A stretch of 64,000 nucleotides of DNA from Brachyhypopomus gauderio (GCF_052324685.1 NC_135223.1:5267321-5331320), one strand, 5' to 3'; counted from the first letter of the stretch, positions 23,979 through 35,770 are shown. Translations and numbers: made by a program. Notes: generated by a model not told the origin, from the letters alone.

Positions 23979-25400
23979 CACCGCATTTGACAGCAATGTC
24001 TCTCCAAAGCCCCCTTTGTTTTGCTTTCTCAGATGTGGAAGTCGCTCCCGCGATTCTGTATTTCGCTGTGTGTCACGCTGACCAATGTCCCGTTCCCTAG
24101 CAATGCATCAGCAACACAGCAGCGTCCACATTCACGCTCACACAGGCACCTTGTGGAGGAACTTCACTGTTTCCCCATTCTAGCATTGACCCAAACCTGT
24201 TCAAACCTGCGTCCAGTGCTTGACCACTTTAGTACTTTCACTAAGCAACATGTCTGTGTGGTTCGCCACCATTTTGTGCTTGTGCTTTCACAGAACGATT
24301 CCGCTGGAGAGGAGAGTGTTGACTATGCTGCAATGGCTTCACCTCCCTGACACAGAGAGGTACACTGTGCAGACACAGGGAGGTACACTGTGCAGACACA
24401 GGGAGGTACACTGTGCAAACACAGGGAGGTACACTGTGCAGACACAGAGAGGTACACTGTGCAGACACAGGGAGGTACACTGTGCAGACACAGGGAGGTA
24501 CACTGTGCAGACACAGGGAGGTACACTGTGCAAACACAGGGAGGTACACTGTGCAGACACAGAGAGGTACACTGTGCAGACACAGGGAGGTACACTGTGC
24601 AGACACAGGGAGGTACACTGTGCAGACACAGGGAGGTACACTGTACAAACACAGGGAGGTACACTGTGCAGACACAGGGAGGTACACTGTGCAAACACAG
24701 GGAGGTACACTGTGCAGACACAGGGAGGTACACTGTGCAAACACAGGGAGGTACACTGTGCAGACACAGGGAGGTACACTGTGCAGACACAGGGAGGTAC
24801 ACTGTGCAGACACAGGGAGGTACACTGTGCAAACACAGGGAGGTACACTGTGCAGACACAGAGAGGTACACTGTGCAGACACAGGGAGGTACACTGTGCA
24901 GACACAGGGAGGTACACTGTGCAGACACAGGGAGGTACACTGTACAAACACAGGGAGGTACACTGTGCAGACACAGGGAGGTACACTGTGCAGACACAGG
25001 GAGGTACACTGTGCAGACACAGGGAGGTACACTGTGCAAACACAGGGAGGTACACTGTGCAGACACAGAGAGGTACTCTCTACAGACACAGAAAGATTAG
25101 ATCTACACACAGAAAGATTCAATCTACACACAAAAAGATGCACTCTGTGCACACAAAGCTACACAGGACCACTGGAAGGTTACTGGCCTTATCTCAGTTC
25201 TTAGCGAAAGCTTATTGGTGTACAACACACCCACTTCTCTGCATCTTTTCCATGGTTCTGTTGGCTATTCCTTTCCCATCTTGTATGGAGCTCATAGCCT
25301 GAGTGCTGTGTCTCCTCAGGCCGTATGTTTACGCCATGCACTCTGAACAGACAGATACCTACGGTCACAAACTGGGACCCAACAGCTCCGAGGTGGGTAG

Positions 25401-25478
<78 letters not shown>

Positions 25479-28400
25479 ATTGTTAAGAAACCCAACAGAC
25501 CACATGGCCAATGGCAGCCAAAACTGCACACATACAGTTTGCATGTCTAGCTGGTGAACGCTTGAAATGTGTTTTTGTCTTGAAAGCTCAACGGCTCTCT
25601 GAAGGAGGTCGACAGGGTGGTGGGGCAGCTCATGGATGGCTTGAAGCAGATGAACCTCCACAGATGTGTTAATATCATCATGGTTGGAGACCACGGTAGT
25701 AAAGACTGCACTAATCGTTCTTTATTAAGCTATTCAGTATTCTTATTTCTTCTAGTAACAATCCATCATCGAAATTCATTACAAAAATGTAACCACTAAT
25801 GTTTCAATCACAGCCATGTGTAGATATTTATGCTTCATTAACATAACCTTACTTAGCCACTTCATTAACATCACTGTATTTAGCCTCTGAGACGTGTTTT
25901 TATTTCATTGTCATCTTAGGTAGTGTGTTGATTCAGTTGGAGTGCTTGCAGTAATAGTAGTATTAATAGTAATAGTAGTAATAGTAACATTAGTAGTAAC
26001 ATTTCTGCAGGTCTAAATGAAGGGTGTGCAATAATGTACTGAAGTGTAGTGTCTCACAGGCATGGAGGAAGCTCACTGTGACCGCACGGAGTTCCTCAGC
26101 TCCTACATGTCCAGCGTCGATGACATCATCCTCATCCCCGGCTCCCTTGGGAGAATCCGAGCCCGGCAGCCCAACAACCCCAGATGTGAGAGACCCTGAA
26201 GGCCAGAGGGTCTGACGCCAGTCCAGACCTGTCCTTCCCCAGAGCAGATAGAACTATGGAGATACTGTAGCAACATCTCCCGTGAAGGCTTGGGGCCGTG
26301 ATGAGAACTATGATGCACACTCTCTACGTATAATTTGGATAGTTCATAATGTTCCTCTATTTGTTAGGGGCTGTGTCTGTCCATGTATATGGAATCAAAC
26401 TGCAGCTGGTCCTTCTAGGTTTAGATACTGAAACCATAGAGCAGCAAACCTTCCACACGACATACTTTATGACACTCACTGTGCTCCATGCTTAACTTAA
26501 TACACGTTTGTAGTCATGTTACATTATTGCATTCATTTAAAATACTCAGTATAATGGAAATAATAACAGTTGCTTTGTTGTTTGCTTCTTCTAGATGATG
26601 CTAAAGCAGTGGTGGCTAATCTCACAGTAAGTGGTTATTTTACATTGCATCTTACAAACCCTCTATTTGCACAGCCTGTATGGAGAGTCATTAGAGACAA
26701 AACCCCAGGTTTTTTTTACCTCTTTTACTGTGCTAACTCTCACTCCTCTTGCAGTGCAGAAAGCCTGAGCAGCACTTCAAACCATACCTGAAGCAGAACC
26801 TTCCCAAACGCCTCCACTACGCCAACAATCGGCGCATCGAAGAGATCCACTTAATGGTGGAGAGAAAATGGCACGTGGCCAGGTACCGTCATTTATATTT
26901 TACAGCGAGATCTGTCGAAATGGCAGACATAAGACAAAGTTATAGTGATGCGGCACCAGCACAAATGCTATTGCACCAGTGATTCAGAGAAGCTGTCTCT
27001 GACTCTGATTCAGTGATTCAGGGAAGGTAACTCTGTTACTCTATGTTAAGGTAATTTGGGATTAGATATTAGATATGGACTTTAATGTCAGGCCACGAGC
27101 TCATCTTTTGAAAATGTTTTAGACGTAATAGTTTTGGCACGTCGTACAGGTATTTGGAGAACACCTCTGACATGTTGGTCACTCACATCCATAACACGAT
27201 GAAAGAGGGTTGCAGAAGCCCCCTGGTTTACATGAGCAGGGTCCTGGGATTAGATTGCATAGCTCAATCTCAATTGGAAACTCCCCATCTAAGCTCCGGT
27301 TACCTCTGGTTCACAAGATCTGGCAAGTTTGGCAAACGTGTTCTTTGATACATTATTGCTGAAATATGGACCTCAGATTTGCAGCTCTTTGAATGAGTTT
27401 ACTGAAAGGAAATCATTCTTGATCTAGTTCTGAAATGGTCAATGATGAAGCCCCTATTAAACATGTGTAAGGATTGGCTTTTCTGTCTGTCAACAATTTA
27501 AATGCTCCAATACTCATGGTCCACTATCTATGGAACTGCTGTACCAAGGTTAACCATCCAATCAAATGTTCCCAGAAGCCATAAAGCCTTGCTTATTTGT
27601 CATTGACTACGGGTGTTGCTTCAGATGTTCCTTCCCACCCCTTGGCTAGTCAGAACCTTAAATAGCGCCCATAAATGTCTATCATGGGATGGGGAAACCC
27701 ATGATGTCATGGGCAGGGAGCAGGAGGTGGCGACCTCCGAAAAACACGCCACCCAGCAGCCAGACAGTCAGTACCCTGCAGTAGGGTCAGCACTGCTCTG
27801 TTTGCCTTGGCTCGCCGCAGGTCCAGAATGAACGAGCTCTTTCAGGCCAGCCGGCGGACGTACGACCGAGTCTAATCAGTGGCCCCAGTGCCCTGAAGAG
27901 GATGCTTCTGTACCTGGCCGAGTCTCAGTGCTCACTCAGGCGGCGGGTCGAATCGTGCCTGTAAATCCGAAAGCTTGAGTAGCCAAGGTCTCCTGTTCTT
28001 CTGGAATTTACACAATGAACTTCAAGGACCTGGATTTGTTGCAGTGGTTGGTGAGGGTCATTTGTGGTAGCACTGCCCCATACTGATGTTTGGTGTTGAC
28101 GATTAAAACTTTCACGTAGACATTCTTCAGATCAACTCAGGAATTTTAACTAACGTTTACTGTAGAGCTGGGCGATATGGCCCTCCAAAAAAATCTTCGA
28201 TTAATTTTTTTTTAATCCGATTTTCGATTTTAATAGATTTATTTTCCTCTACTAAAAAACTACAGATGATAAAGGAATGGTAAAAAAAAGTTTTAATTTA
28301 TTTTTCACTTAAATTTCCCCTTTGGGGTTAAAGTGCAAGCAGAAACAAATTGTAAACAAGTGAGAACATTCAGTAACTTTTAGAAGGTTTTCTCCAACAT

Positions 28401-31400
28401 ACTTTAAGCATTGACACAATGCAACCTCAAACTTAAAATAAATAAATAAAACACACCCTCAAAAAATAAATAGATATAAATAATTTGGTGCCCTTTAATA
28501 AAATGGAAAACAAATACAATTGAACAATTCTTGCATGTTGTACTGACAGTCACGCTGTCTACATTCTGATTAAGAACAGGGCTCCCCTCACTTTAGCCTA
28601 AATTCCAGCACTTTTCAAACCTGAAACACAATGTAACATTAAAATTCGTCAGGTAAATGTTCCTTCCACTGTTTCTTTATACTACCACAGTTTATACTTT
28701 ATACTACAATAGTTGCCAGGTTCGCGTTTTCACGCCAAATTGGGCTTGTTTGGAAAATCCAGCCGCGGGTAAAAATTATGGGGTCGCGGGGTGCGGTTTT
28801 TTGGTCTACTTTTGAGTTGGGCTACCGCAGGAGTTACAAGTCAACACTAATAATGGATCGCGATATAATACTTAATTTGTCTCCATTTTACACACTCGCG
28901 AGGTGCCCGGAGCCGCGCGCTACGGTCACTCGCGAAAGTATAATCCATTGAAGCGGGTTCGGTGACCGAGGCAGAAACTGCTTAATCCAAAATATCCCGC
29001 GGAGGGAAACTTTATTGACAGCGCAACTGAATAGCACTCTTCGCTCTCTCCCTCTATCGGTTTCAAACACCTTACAGCGAGGACTTGTTTGGTCTACATC
29101 TGACGCCGCAAAACCTAACCAACTCCAGATCACGGAGCTAGTTGCTCTTTTCTTGGACACAAGTTCCGCCGTCATGTTTGTGTGTGTGTGTTTTGAGGGT
29201 GGATGGGTGGGAGGTGCTAAACTCACTGAACTACGGGAGCCCACAGTGCAGCGTCGGTGGTGAAAATTAAATCTCAGAAAATCGATTTTCTTAAAAACAC
29301 ATCGTCCTTAACTGTAAATTCGAATTAATAGATAATATCGATTAATCGCCCAGCTCTAGTTTACTGCTTCTATGTTTGAGCTTTAGCTACATCAGACAAT
29401 CATTACTAGTGCTATCAGAAGCTGATATATATGGTGGTGAAAGTTGTGTTGCCTTGATTACACGCCACAGGAAGCCTCCTGAGGCGAAGCGGCATCCGGG
29501 CAAGTGTGGTTTCTCGGGTGACCATGGATACGACAACAAAATCAACAGTATGCAGGTACACAAGTCTCCTGGGGGGTGAGGTCTGACCCAGGGTCAAGGG
29601 GCAGAATCAGGGTGCAATGCCTGGCCCAGAGGGCAGGTCAGAGGTCAGGACACCCTCCTCACGCAGCAAATCTCTCTTTCAGACCATCTTCCTTGGACAC
29701 GGGCCGATGTTCAAATTCAAGACGAAGGTCCCGCCGTTCGAGAGCATTGAGCTGTATAACATCATGTGTGGTACGACTCTCTTGTTGTTCTGTCCAGCCG
29801 GTAGAACCACAAATCTTAGCTAAAGGAAATACCCCGCCAAAATTAAAGTCATTAATAGCAACTCATGAGAGGCATCTGAGAGTTACATATCAGCATTTAA
29901 ACATTGATTGATATACTGTGCCAAATACTGAAAATGTAAACGTTGCCTGTAGTCATGGTTACTATATCTCTATAACAGAATATCTGGTATTTAATCTGAA
30001 TTAGACCTCAAACTTGTGACCACATTTCTTAGACCTCCTTGGCCTGAAGCCAGCCCCGAACAACGGTACCCATGGCAGCCTGAATCACCTTTTGAAAAGC
30101 CCCATCCACAAACCCAGCATGCCTGAAGAGACCTGCAAACCAATTCCTTCCACACCCGCCACAGCCATAACGGACGAACTGGGATGCACCTGTGATGACA
30201 AGGTCAGCACTGTGTTCGCGGTCATGATTGTAAGGACCTGTGAGGTCATGTGACCTGTGGGGTCCTGCATGCATCCAGCATATTTTAGGCATGCTTGGTG
30301 GAGATGAGCAAATTTAATATCTTAGTCAGTTTGGTAGCATGATTCTGAAGCATTTCTGATCCATTGCTATTTAAAAGCTGCAGTGTATGTCAAGTTTGGA
30401 CACACAACATGAATTTTTAAGACAATTGAAAATAGTAAAGTGGGTATGTGGACGTAAATTAATACATTTTGAAATAAATCATGTCAAGAATAAATAAATA
30501 CATGAATATGTATTTAGCAAATATTTTTTTATTCTGAAATTTAGTCCCTCACCTTCCAAGTGCCCAGAATATGTGAGGATTCGAAGCTATCAGATCTGCC
30601 TCATGAAGTTAATGTGTAGTAAACAACGTCTCAGTTAGTCTGTAGTAAACATCCAGGGGTCCATGTATGCCATTTATTAGTTCCTTCCAGTCAAAATGTT
30701 AGTTGGAACCTTACAAACTCGTGCAAATATTAAGCATCTTTTAGATAATGTTTTCTGGTCACGTCTTAGTCATGTTGAAAAGCAAAATTTCATTAGAAAT
30801 GTAATAAGACAATTACTAACTCAAATCTAGTCAACACAGATTCTGCAATAATAAATGTAAATTCTCTTTGAGTTTTGTTTTATGTGGTGTTGACATCACA
30901 ATGACATCAAGACCAATGGTGCAAACTGAACTGCACCACAGTGATTGTAATGCAGCAAACTAGATGACTTAATTCACATGGAAACGCAGCATAGCTGTAA
31001 TTGTGATTCTCAATGTGCATGACTCCTTAAATCATACCATGTGCCTGTGTTAAAGAGATGGACTGAGAGTAAACCGCTGTTGCCTCTTCTCTGCGTGCTC
31101 TTGCTTGATGCTGGTGTGAAGACATCCTGCTCGATACTTTCACCTTTAATCTTTTGCAGTTGCGTTCAAAAAATAGAAGGCAGAGGGCAATGAAAGTGGC
31201 AGTAGTGAGAGACTATAACCTGGAGTCACTCTGGCTCTGTCTCTTACAGAACAAAGTGGAGGAGCTCAACCAACGTCTGAGACAAGTTATTGATGGTAAT
31301 CCCCACCCCACTACTCCACCACCACCCCAATACTCCACCACCCCAATACTCCACCACCCCAATACTCCACCACTCCACTCCACCACCACCATCCCTCCAA

Positions 31401-32207
31401 AGTACGTCTAAGGGCATTTTTGTTCCCCCCTTTTGATGTTTTACAGACAGCAAGAATCTTCCTTACGGCCGTCCGGCAGTCATGTATCGCACAAGGTACA
31501 GCGTCCTCCATCACGCCGACTACATCAGCGGCTACAGCGAGGCTCTGGCCATGCCCCTCTGGACCTCCTTTACTGTCCCTAAACAGGTACCACGTCCTCG
31601 CACTCTCCTGTAGCTCTCGGCCAATAGCGGCTGAGCCCACTGAAGCACGTCAGACGCGACCAGATTCAGATTACTTCCGCTTCGGCGTTGAACCTTTTTT
31701 TTGCGCATTTCAGGTGGAAGTGGCAACCCTCACCGATGCTCTGAGTAACTGCGTGAAGCCCGACGGCAGAGTGGCAGCAGTCCACAGCCAGTCCTGCACC
31801 GGCTACAGGGTTGCCAAACAACTCTCTTACACATTCCTCTACCCACCCCGTGAGTCGCCTCACCTTGAGACTTTTAACTGGAATAATAACGATGACCTCT
31901 AACAGGGGAGGAGTGAGCTGCAAGTCGGTGCCCATCATAGATGACATGCTGCATGTGTAATATTCAGTCAGATATCATTGTGATTCATCTGATATCATCA
32001 TTGTGATTCATCTGTCTGTCTGTTCATTCACGTGTGATTGACAGAGTTGGCCTCCACCCCAGATGCGAGACATGATGCTCTGCTTATCACCAACACTGTG
32101 CCGATGTACCCAGCCTTTAAACGCAAGTATTCTGTCTGGAGTTCATTATCTTATATATATAAGCAAAATACACCGCAGTTGCATACCTGTATTTTCATCT
32201 GAATTCA

Positions 32208-32273
<66 letters not shown>

Positions 32274-34560
32274 ACTCTCGACTCTACTCAACTTAAGCGC
32301 ATTTGTAGTGACAGTGTGTATAAGAGTTCAAAACCTGCTGGAGCTACAAGTGCTGGTGCTTTGCCTAAGACCTCCCACATCCCCCCCACAGACCTTCCCC
32401 TGCTGCTAGACCTCCCCCTGCTGCTCTACAGACCACCCACATCCCCCCACAGACCTCCCACATCCCCCAGAGACTTCCACATCCCCCCACAGACCTTCCA
32501 CACCCCCCACAGACCTTCCACACCCCCCACAGACCACCCACATCCCCCCACAGACCTCCCCCTGCTGATCTACAGACCTCCCACATCCCCCACAGACCTC
32601 CAACATCTCCCACAGACCTCCCACAGACCTCCCCTGCTGCTCCACAGACCTCCCCCTGCTGCTCCACAGACCTCCCCCTGCTGCTCCACAGACCTCCCCC
32701 TGCTGCTCCACAGACCTCCCCCTGCTCCCCGCAGCACACTGAGTCACAGGGGATCCTCTGAGTCAGAGCACTTGATGTCGCAGCTGAAACCCAAAGCAAA
32801 TGTTTGAATTCTGCTGTAGGTTCACAAATGGGCAGGAGGCCGCGGGGAGGTGTCGCGTTTCAGCGTCTGAGCGCAGGCAGAGTGTGTTTGGTACTGACAG
32901 AATTGATTTCATATTTCATTGGCAAAAGTCTGGTTCGAATTATCCCCGTGTGAGGACACGGCCCCCCTCGACTAGCTAGGTGGGCTGAGCTGTATCTTTC
33001 AGGAAGTTATTTGTTGTGCTTCGGTAAGATGGCCCTCCTGAGAAACCCCATGGGAAAACAAGTCTTTAACAAAAGAGGTGTGTGTGTGTGTGTGTGTCCC
33101 CTCTGGTGTGAAGCCGCAGCAGTGCGTTAGTAGTGCCTCTGTTTCAAATCAGATGTCCATGCTCGGAGGAAGTGAATTAGTGTAGACGAACACATACGTA
33201 GGCAGAGAGGCACAAACTGAAGTGATCTCCTTCAACCTTGGTCCCATGCACACAGTGTACCAACTTTTTAATGACCGCACACACAAGGCTGCTTAAATGT
33301 CCATTTCGTCACAGTGTTTGGAGTAGTGGTGGGTGAACGTGTGTGGGTTTGGCAGACATCAGAGCCGAGCCTGTGGGCGAGAGGGTGGCACATCTGTGTT
33401 CGATTAGCCGCCCTGGAACACGACTGCTCTGACACGCCCTTTGAAGAGCTGCTGCCTGCACCGCTTCAAGGCCTCTTCCTCCTCCTCCTTCTCTCCCTCC
33501 CCACTCTCTCTCTCCTCCTCCCCCTCTCTCCATGTCCTTAGTGCTCAAGTCTTTATGTGCAGTCAGCTTGCCACTTCACCATGACCCTTGACCTTTTCTT
33601 CTCACATCTGGAGTAATGTTACATTACCCCTCTCCCCAATCCCCCTACACCCCTTTACCTCCCATGTCGGGCATTTCTGACACCACAGAACAGGAATACG
33701 AGACTTTGGGCATTAGGACTCTTTCGCAGGTCTAAATAACTGCTCCATCTTCTCCTTCCTCCACCGGTCCACCGGCACCACCTGTGACAGGAGTGTGGGG
33801 TTATTTCCAGAAGACTCTGGTGAAGCGCTACGCCAGCGAGAGGAACGGACTCAATGTGGTGGTCGGGCCGATCTTCGACCACGACTACGACGGCCTTCGA
33901 GACTCGGCGGAGAAGATAAAACAGTACGCCACCTCCAACAGCGAACGGAGCGGCTTTATTTGTAATACGGAATTAAAGATGGAAAACGTTACTTTCAATA
34001 CTTTATGTGTGTGTGTACGTGTGTACGTGTGTTTTTCAGGTTTTCCAGTGGATCCATGTACATCCCTACTCACTTCTTCATCGTGGCAACGAGCTGTCTA
34101 GACTACACACAGACGGTGGACTCGTGTGACGGCCCTCTGAGCACCTTTGCCTTCATCCTACCACACCGAGCAGACAACAACGATAGCTGCAATGTACGCC
34201 ACACTCCTTCCTACTCCTCCATCCTCCTCTCCTCTCTTCTGACCATCCTCCTCTCCTCTCTACCGATAACCTGTAAAATCAGAAACTCAGGGCTTTGTTG
34301 TCGAGTCCTGGTCCAAAACAAGCTTGTTCTTTAAATGTGGCACGGTGCCAAAGCCCAGCAGTCTCACGCTGTTCCGCTTCCTGATCCAGAGCGCGGAGGA
34401 CGAGTCCAAGTGGGTGGAGGAGCTGATGAAGATGCACACGGCACGGGTGCGAGACGTGGAGCTGCTGACAGGACTGGACTTCTACCGCCGCACCACTCTG
34501 AGCTACGGAGAGATACTCTTGCTAAAGACCTACCTGCACACATACGAGAGCGAGATCTGA
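20063..34560 (+). CDS. enpp2: autotaxin (ENPP2), 24 coding exons, 852 aa
   Basis: Autotaxin is a secreted lysophospholipase D making lysophosphatidic acid. Coding exons: 20063-20180, 21296-21460, 21910-22035, 22134-22194, 22992-23089, 23208-23287, 23371-23490, 23869-23924, 24294-24359, 25320-25392, 25587-25695, 26060-26185, 26595-26626, 26755-26882, 29471-29555, 29683-29770, 30033-30202, 31250-31295, 31447-31586, 31714-31849, 32045-32122, 33791-33923, 34040-34193, 34390-34560. They total 2559 nt, an intact frame (human beta form 863 aa). Order: signal peptide with a basic KR site (about 36-37), two Cys-rich somatomedin-B domains (about 54-138) with RGD at 124-126, phosphodiesterase domain, nuclease-like domain ending HTYESEI. 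Visible catalytic residues: Asp169, Thr207 (nucleophile), Asp309, His313, Asp356, His357, His471. Exon 1 is the least certain (about 0.55): it was chosen for its hydrophobic core, KR site and matching splice phase. Exons 2-24 are very secure. Confidence 0.95.
20330..20520. repeat. inverted-repeat MITE-like element in ENPP2 intron 1
   Basis: CAGGTGGACATTCCAGGTTC near 20349 is mirrored by GAACCTGGAAGGTCCACCTC near 20498-20517, about 130 bases apart. The structure resembles a small hAT-type MITE, but the flanking 8 bases do not match, so the class is not proven. Confidence 0.5.
24350..25090 (+). repeat. enpp2: 23-bp minisatellite built on the ENPP2 exon 9 splice donor
   Basis: The unit is GTACACTGTGCAGACACAGG plus GAG, 23 bp. 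GT positions fall at 24360 + 23k for k = 0 to 31 (for example 24429, 25027, 25073), giving about 31 full units. The first GT is the functional donor of exon 9, and the ten bases before it (ACACAGAGAG) belong to the exon. The array has therefore grown from the exon-intron junction. Each unit carries GAG/GTACAC (donor-like) and TGTGCAG (acceptor-like). No unit contains a stop in any frame on either strand. Degenerate copies continue to about 25140. Confidence 0.97.
25403..25476. repeat. (CA)n microsatellite 11 nt after ENPP2 exon 10
   Basis: 74 bases of perfect CA repeat start ten bases into intron 10 (donor at 25393). Another CA run of about 46 bases starts five bases into intron 8 (23930-23975). 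Confidence 0.95.
27824..27877 (+). other. possible alternative terminal exon in ENPP2 intron 14
   Basis: An acceptor-like CGCCGCAG ends at 27823. Joining exon 14 (phase 2) to 27824 gives an in-phase tail of about 17 residues and a TAA. An ATTAAA follows near 28102. Such a transcript would lack His471 and the C-terminal half. I recognise no homologous exon, and chance is a serious alternative. Confidence 0.15.
28163..29358 (-). mobile_element. 1196-bp non-autonomous hAT element, copy 1 (ENPP2 intron 14)
   Basis: Ends TAGAGCTGGGCGAT and ATCGCCCAGCTCTA form the terminal inverted repeat, flanked by a perfect 8-bp duplication GTTTACTG (28155-28162, 29359-29366). It has exactly the same length as the copy at 36624-37819, and its translations match that copy's throughout. 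On the minus strand around 28890-29244 is a reading frame whose N-terminal part resembles a BED zinc finger of a hAT transposase ([10 protein letters not shown], then SD-x-DQ, then CKV). The element is thus an internally deleted derivative keeping a transposase fragment. Confidence 0.9.
28888..29244 (-). pseudogene. BED-finger transposase fragment inside hAT copy 1
   Basis: A 118-codon open frame. The middle portion has the W-x-x-x-GF and CK signature of BED-type zinc fingers found at the N-terminus of hAT transposases. The expected second Cys of the finger is Phe here, and nothing of the catalytic core remains. The same frame occurs at 37349-37705. Confidence 0.55.
31303..31392. repeat. short CA-rich tandem repeat in ENPP2 intron 18
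   Basis: About five imperfect copies of a 16-17 bp unit (ACCACCCCAATACTCC) begin eight bases after the exon 18 donor. Confidence 0.85.
32211..32272. repeat. (GT)n microsatellite in ENPP2 intron 21
   Basis: 62 bases of perfect GT repeat. Confidence 0.95.
32370..32735 (+). repeat. acceptor-like CT/CAG tandem repeat in ENPP2 intron 21
   Basis: Irregular tandem copies of about 18-22 bp share the pattern CCTCCCCCTGCTGCTCCACA followed by GACC. Each has a pyrimidine stretch followed by ACAG/ACC, so the array offers well over ten decoy 3' splice sites about 1 kb before the real acceptor at 33790. Confidence 0.85.
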
Positions 34561-34584
34561 ACCACTGCCCTCTGCACTAGTCTG

Positions 34585-35770
34585 CCCAAAACCCTGCTCC
34601 CCACCCAACACCCCAAAACCCTGCTCCCCACCCAACACCCCAAAACCCTGCTCCACACCAACACCCAAAACCCTGCTCCACACCCAACGCCCCAAAACCC
34701 TGCTCCACACCCAACGCCCCAAAACCCTGCTCCACACCCAACGCCCAAATCCCTGCTCCACACCCAACACCCCAAAACCCTGCTCCACACCCAACACCCC
34801 AAAACCCTGTTCCATACCCAACACCCAAAACCCTGCTCCATACCCAACACCCAAAACCCTGCTCCATACCCAACACCCAAAACCCTGCTCCATACCCAAC
34901 ACCCAAAACCCTGCTCCACACCCAACACCCAAAACCCTGCTCCACACCCAACACCCCAAAACCCTGCTCCGCACCCAACACCCCAAAACCCTGCTCCACA
35001 CCCAACACCCCAAAACCCTGCTCCGCACCCAACACCCCAAAACCCTGCTCCGCACCCAACACCCCAAAACCCTGCTCCGCACCCAACACCCCAAAACCCT
35101 GCTCCGCACCCAACACCCCAAAACCCTGCTCTGCACCCAACACCCCAAAACCCTGCTCTGCACCCAACACCCCAAAACCCTGCTCTGCACCCAACACCCC
35201 AAAACCCTGCTCTGCACCCAACACCCCAAAACCCTGCTCTGCACCCAACACCCCAAAACCCTGCTCCACACCCAACACCCAAAACCCTGCTCCACACCCA
35301 ACACCCAAAACCCTGCTCCGCACCCAACACCCCAAAACCCTGCTCCGCACCCAACACCCCAAAACCCTGCTCCGCACCCAACACCCCAAAACCCTGCTCT
35401 GCACCCAACACCCCAAAACCCTGCTCTGCACCCAACACCCCAAAACCCTGCTCTGCACCCAACACCCCAAAACCCTGCTCCCCACCCAACACCCCAAAAC
35501 CCTGCTCCACACCCAACACCCCAAAACCCTGCTCCCCACCCAACACCCCAAAACCCTGCTCCCCACCCAACACCCCAAAACCCTGCTCTGCACCCAACAC
35601 CCAAAACCCTGCTCTGCACCCAACACCCCAAAACCCTGCTCTGCACCCAACACCCAAAACCCTGCTCTGCACCCAACACCCAAAACCCTGCTCTGCACCC
35701 AACACCCCAAAACCCTGCTCTGCACCCAACACCCAAAACCCTGCTCCACACCCAAAACCCTGCCCTGCTC
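34585..35770 (+). repeat. enpp2: 26/27-bp C-rich minisatellite in the ENPP2 3'UTR
   Basis: The array starts about 25 bases after the ENPP2 stop codon and runs for about 1.2 kb. The unit is ACCCTGCTCCACACCCAACA plus CCCCAAA, with 26-bp variants lacking one C and A/C/T/G changes after CTCC (CTCCACA, CTCCGCA, CTCTGCA, CTCCCCA). I estimate 43-45 copies. The minus strand has regularly spaced G3-G4 tracts. Confidence 0.95.

Larger units (their letters stand above)
32123..33790 (+). other. enpp2: ENPP2 intron 21, GC-AG type
   Basis: Exon 21 ends TTT-AAA-C and the next bases are GCAAGT. Exon 22 begins GA-GTG-TGG after TGTGACAG, giving Lys-Arg-Val-Trp as in other autotaxins. GC donors are a known minor class and usually have an otherwise good match to the consensus, as here. 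The intron also contains (GT)n at 32211-32272 and a pyrimidine-rich repeat at 32370-32735. Confidence 0.9.

Noticed and set aside
24220-25302. Open frames of 236-360 codons on both strands over the 23-bp repeat
   Set aside because: They exist because the repeat has no stop in any frame. They are not genes. The + frame is relevant only as ENPP2 exon 9 read-through.
27147-27348. In-phase open stretch after an acceptor-like ACAG in ENPP2 intron 14
   Set aside because: The following peptide resembles no autotaxin exon, and a 65-codon open run is within chance for an intron this long.
34585-35770. Telomere-like TTTTGGGG motifs on the minus strand
   Set aside because: They resemble ciliate telomeres only by chance within a 26/27-bp unit. 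Vertebrate telomeres are TTAGGG.
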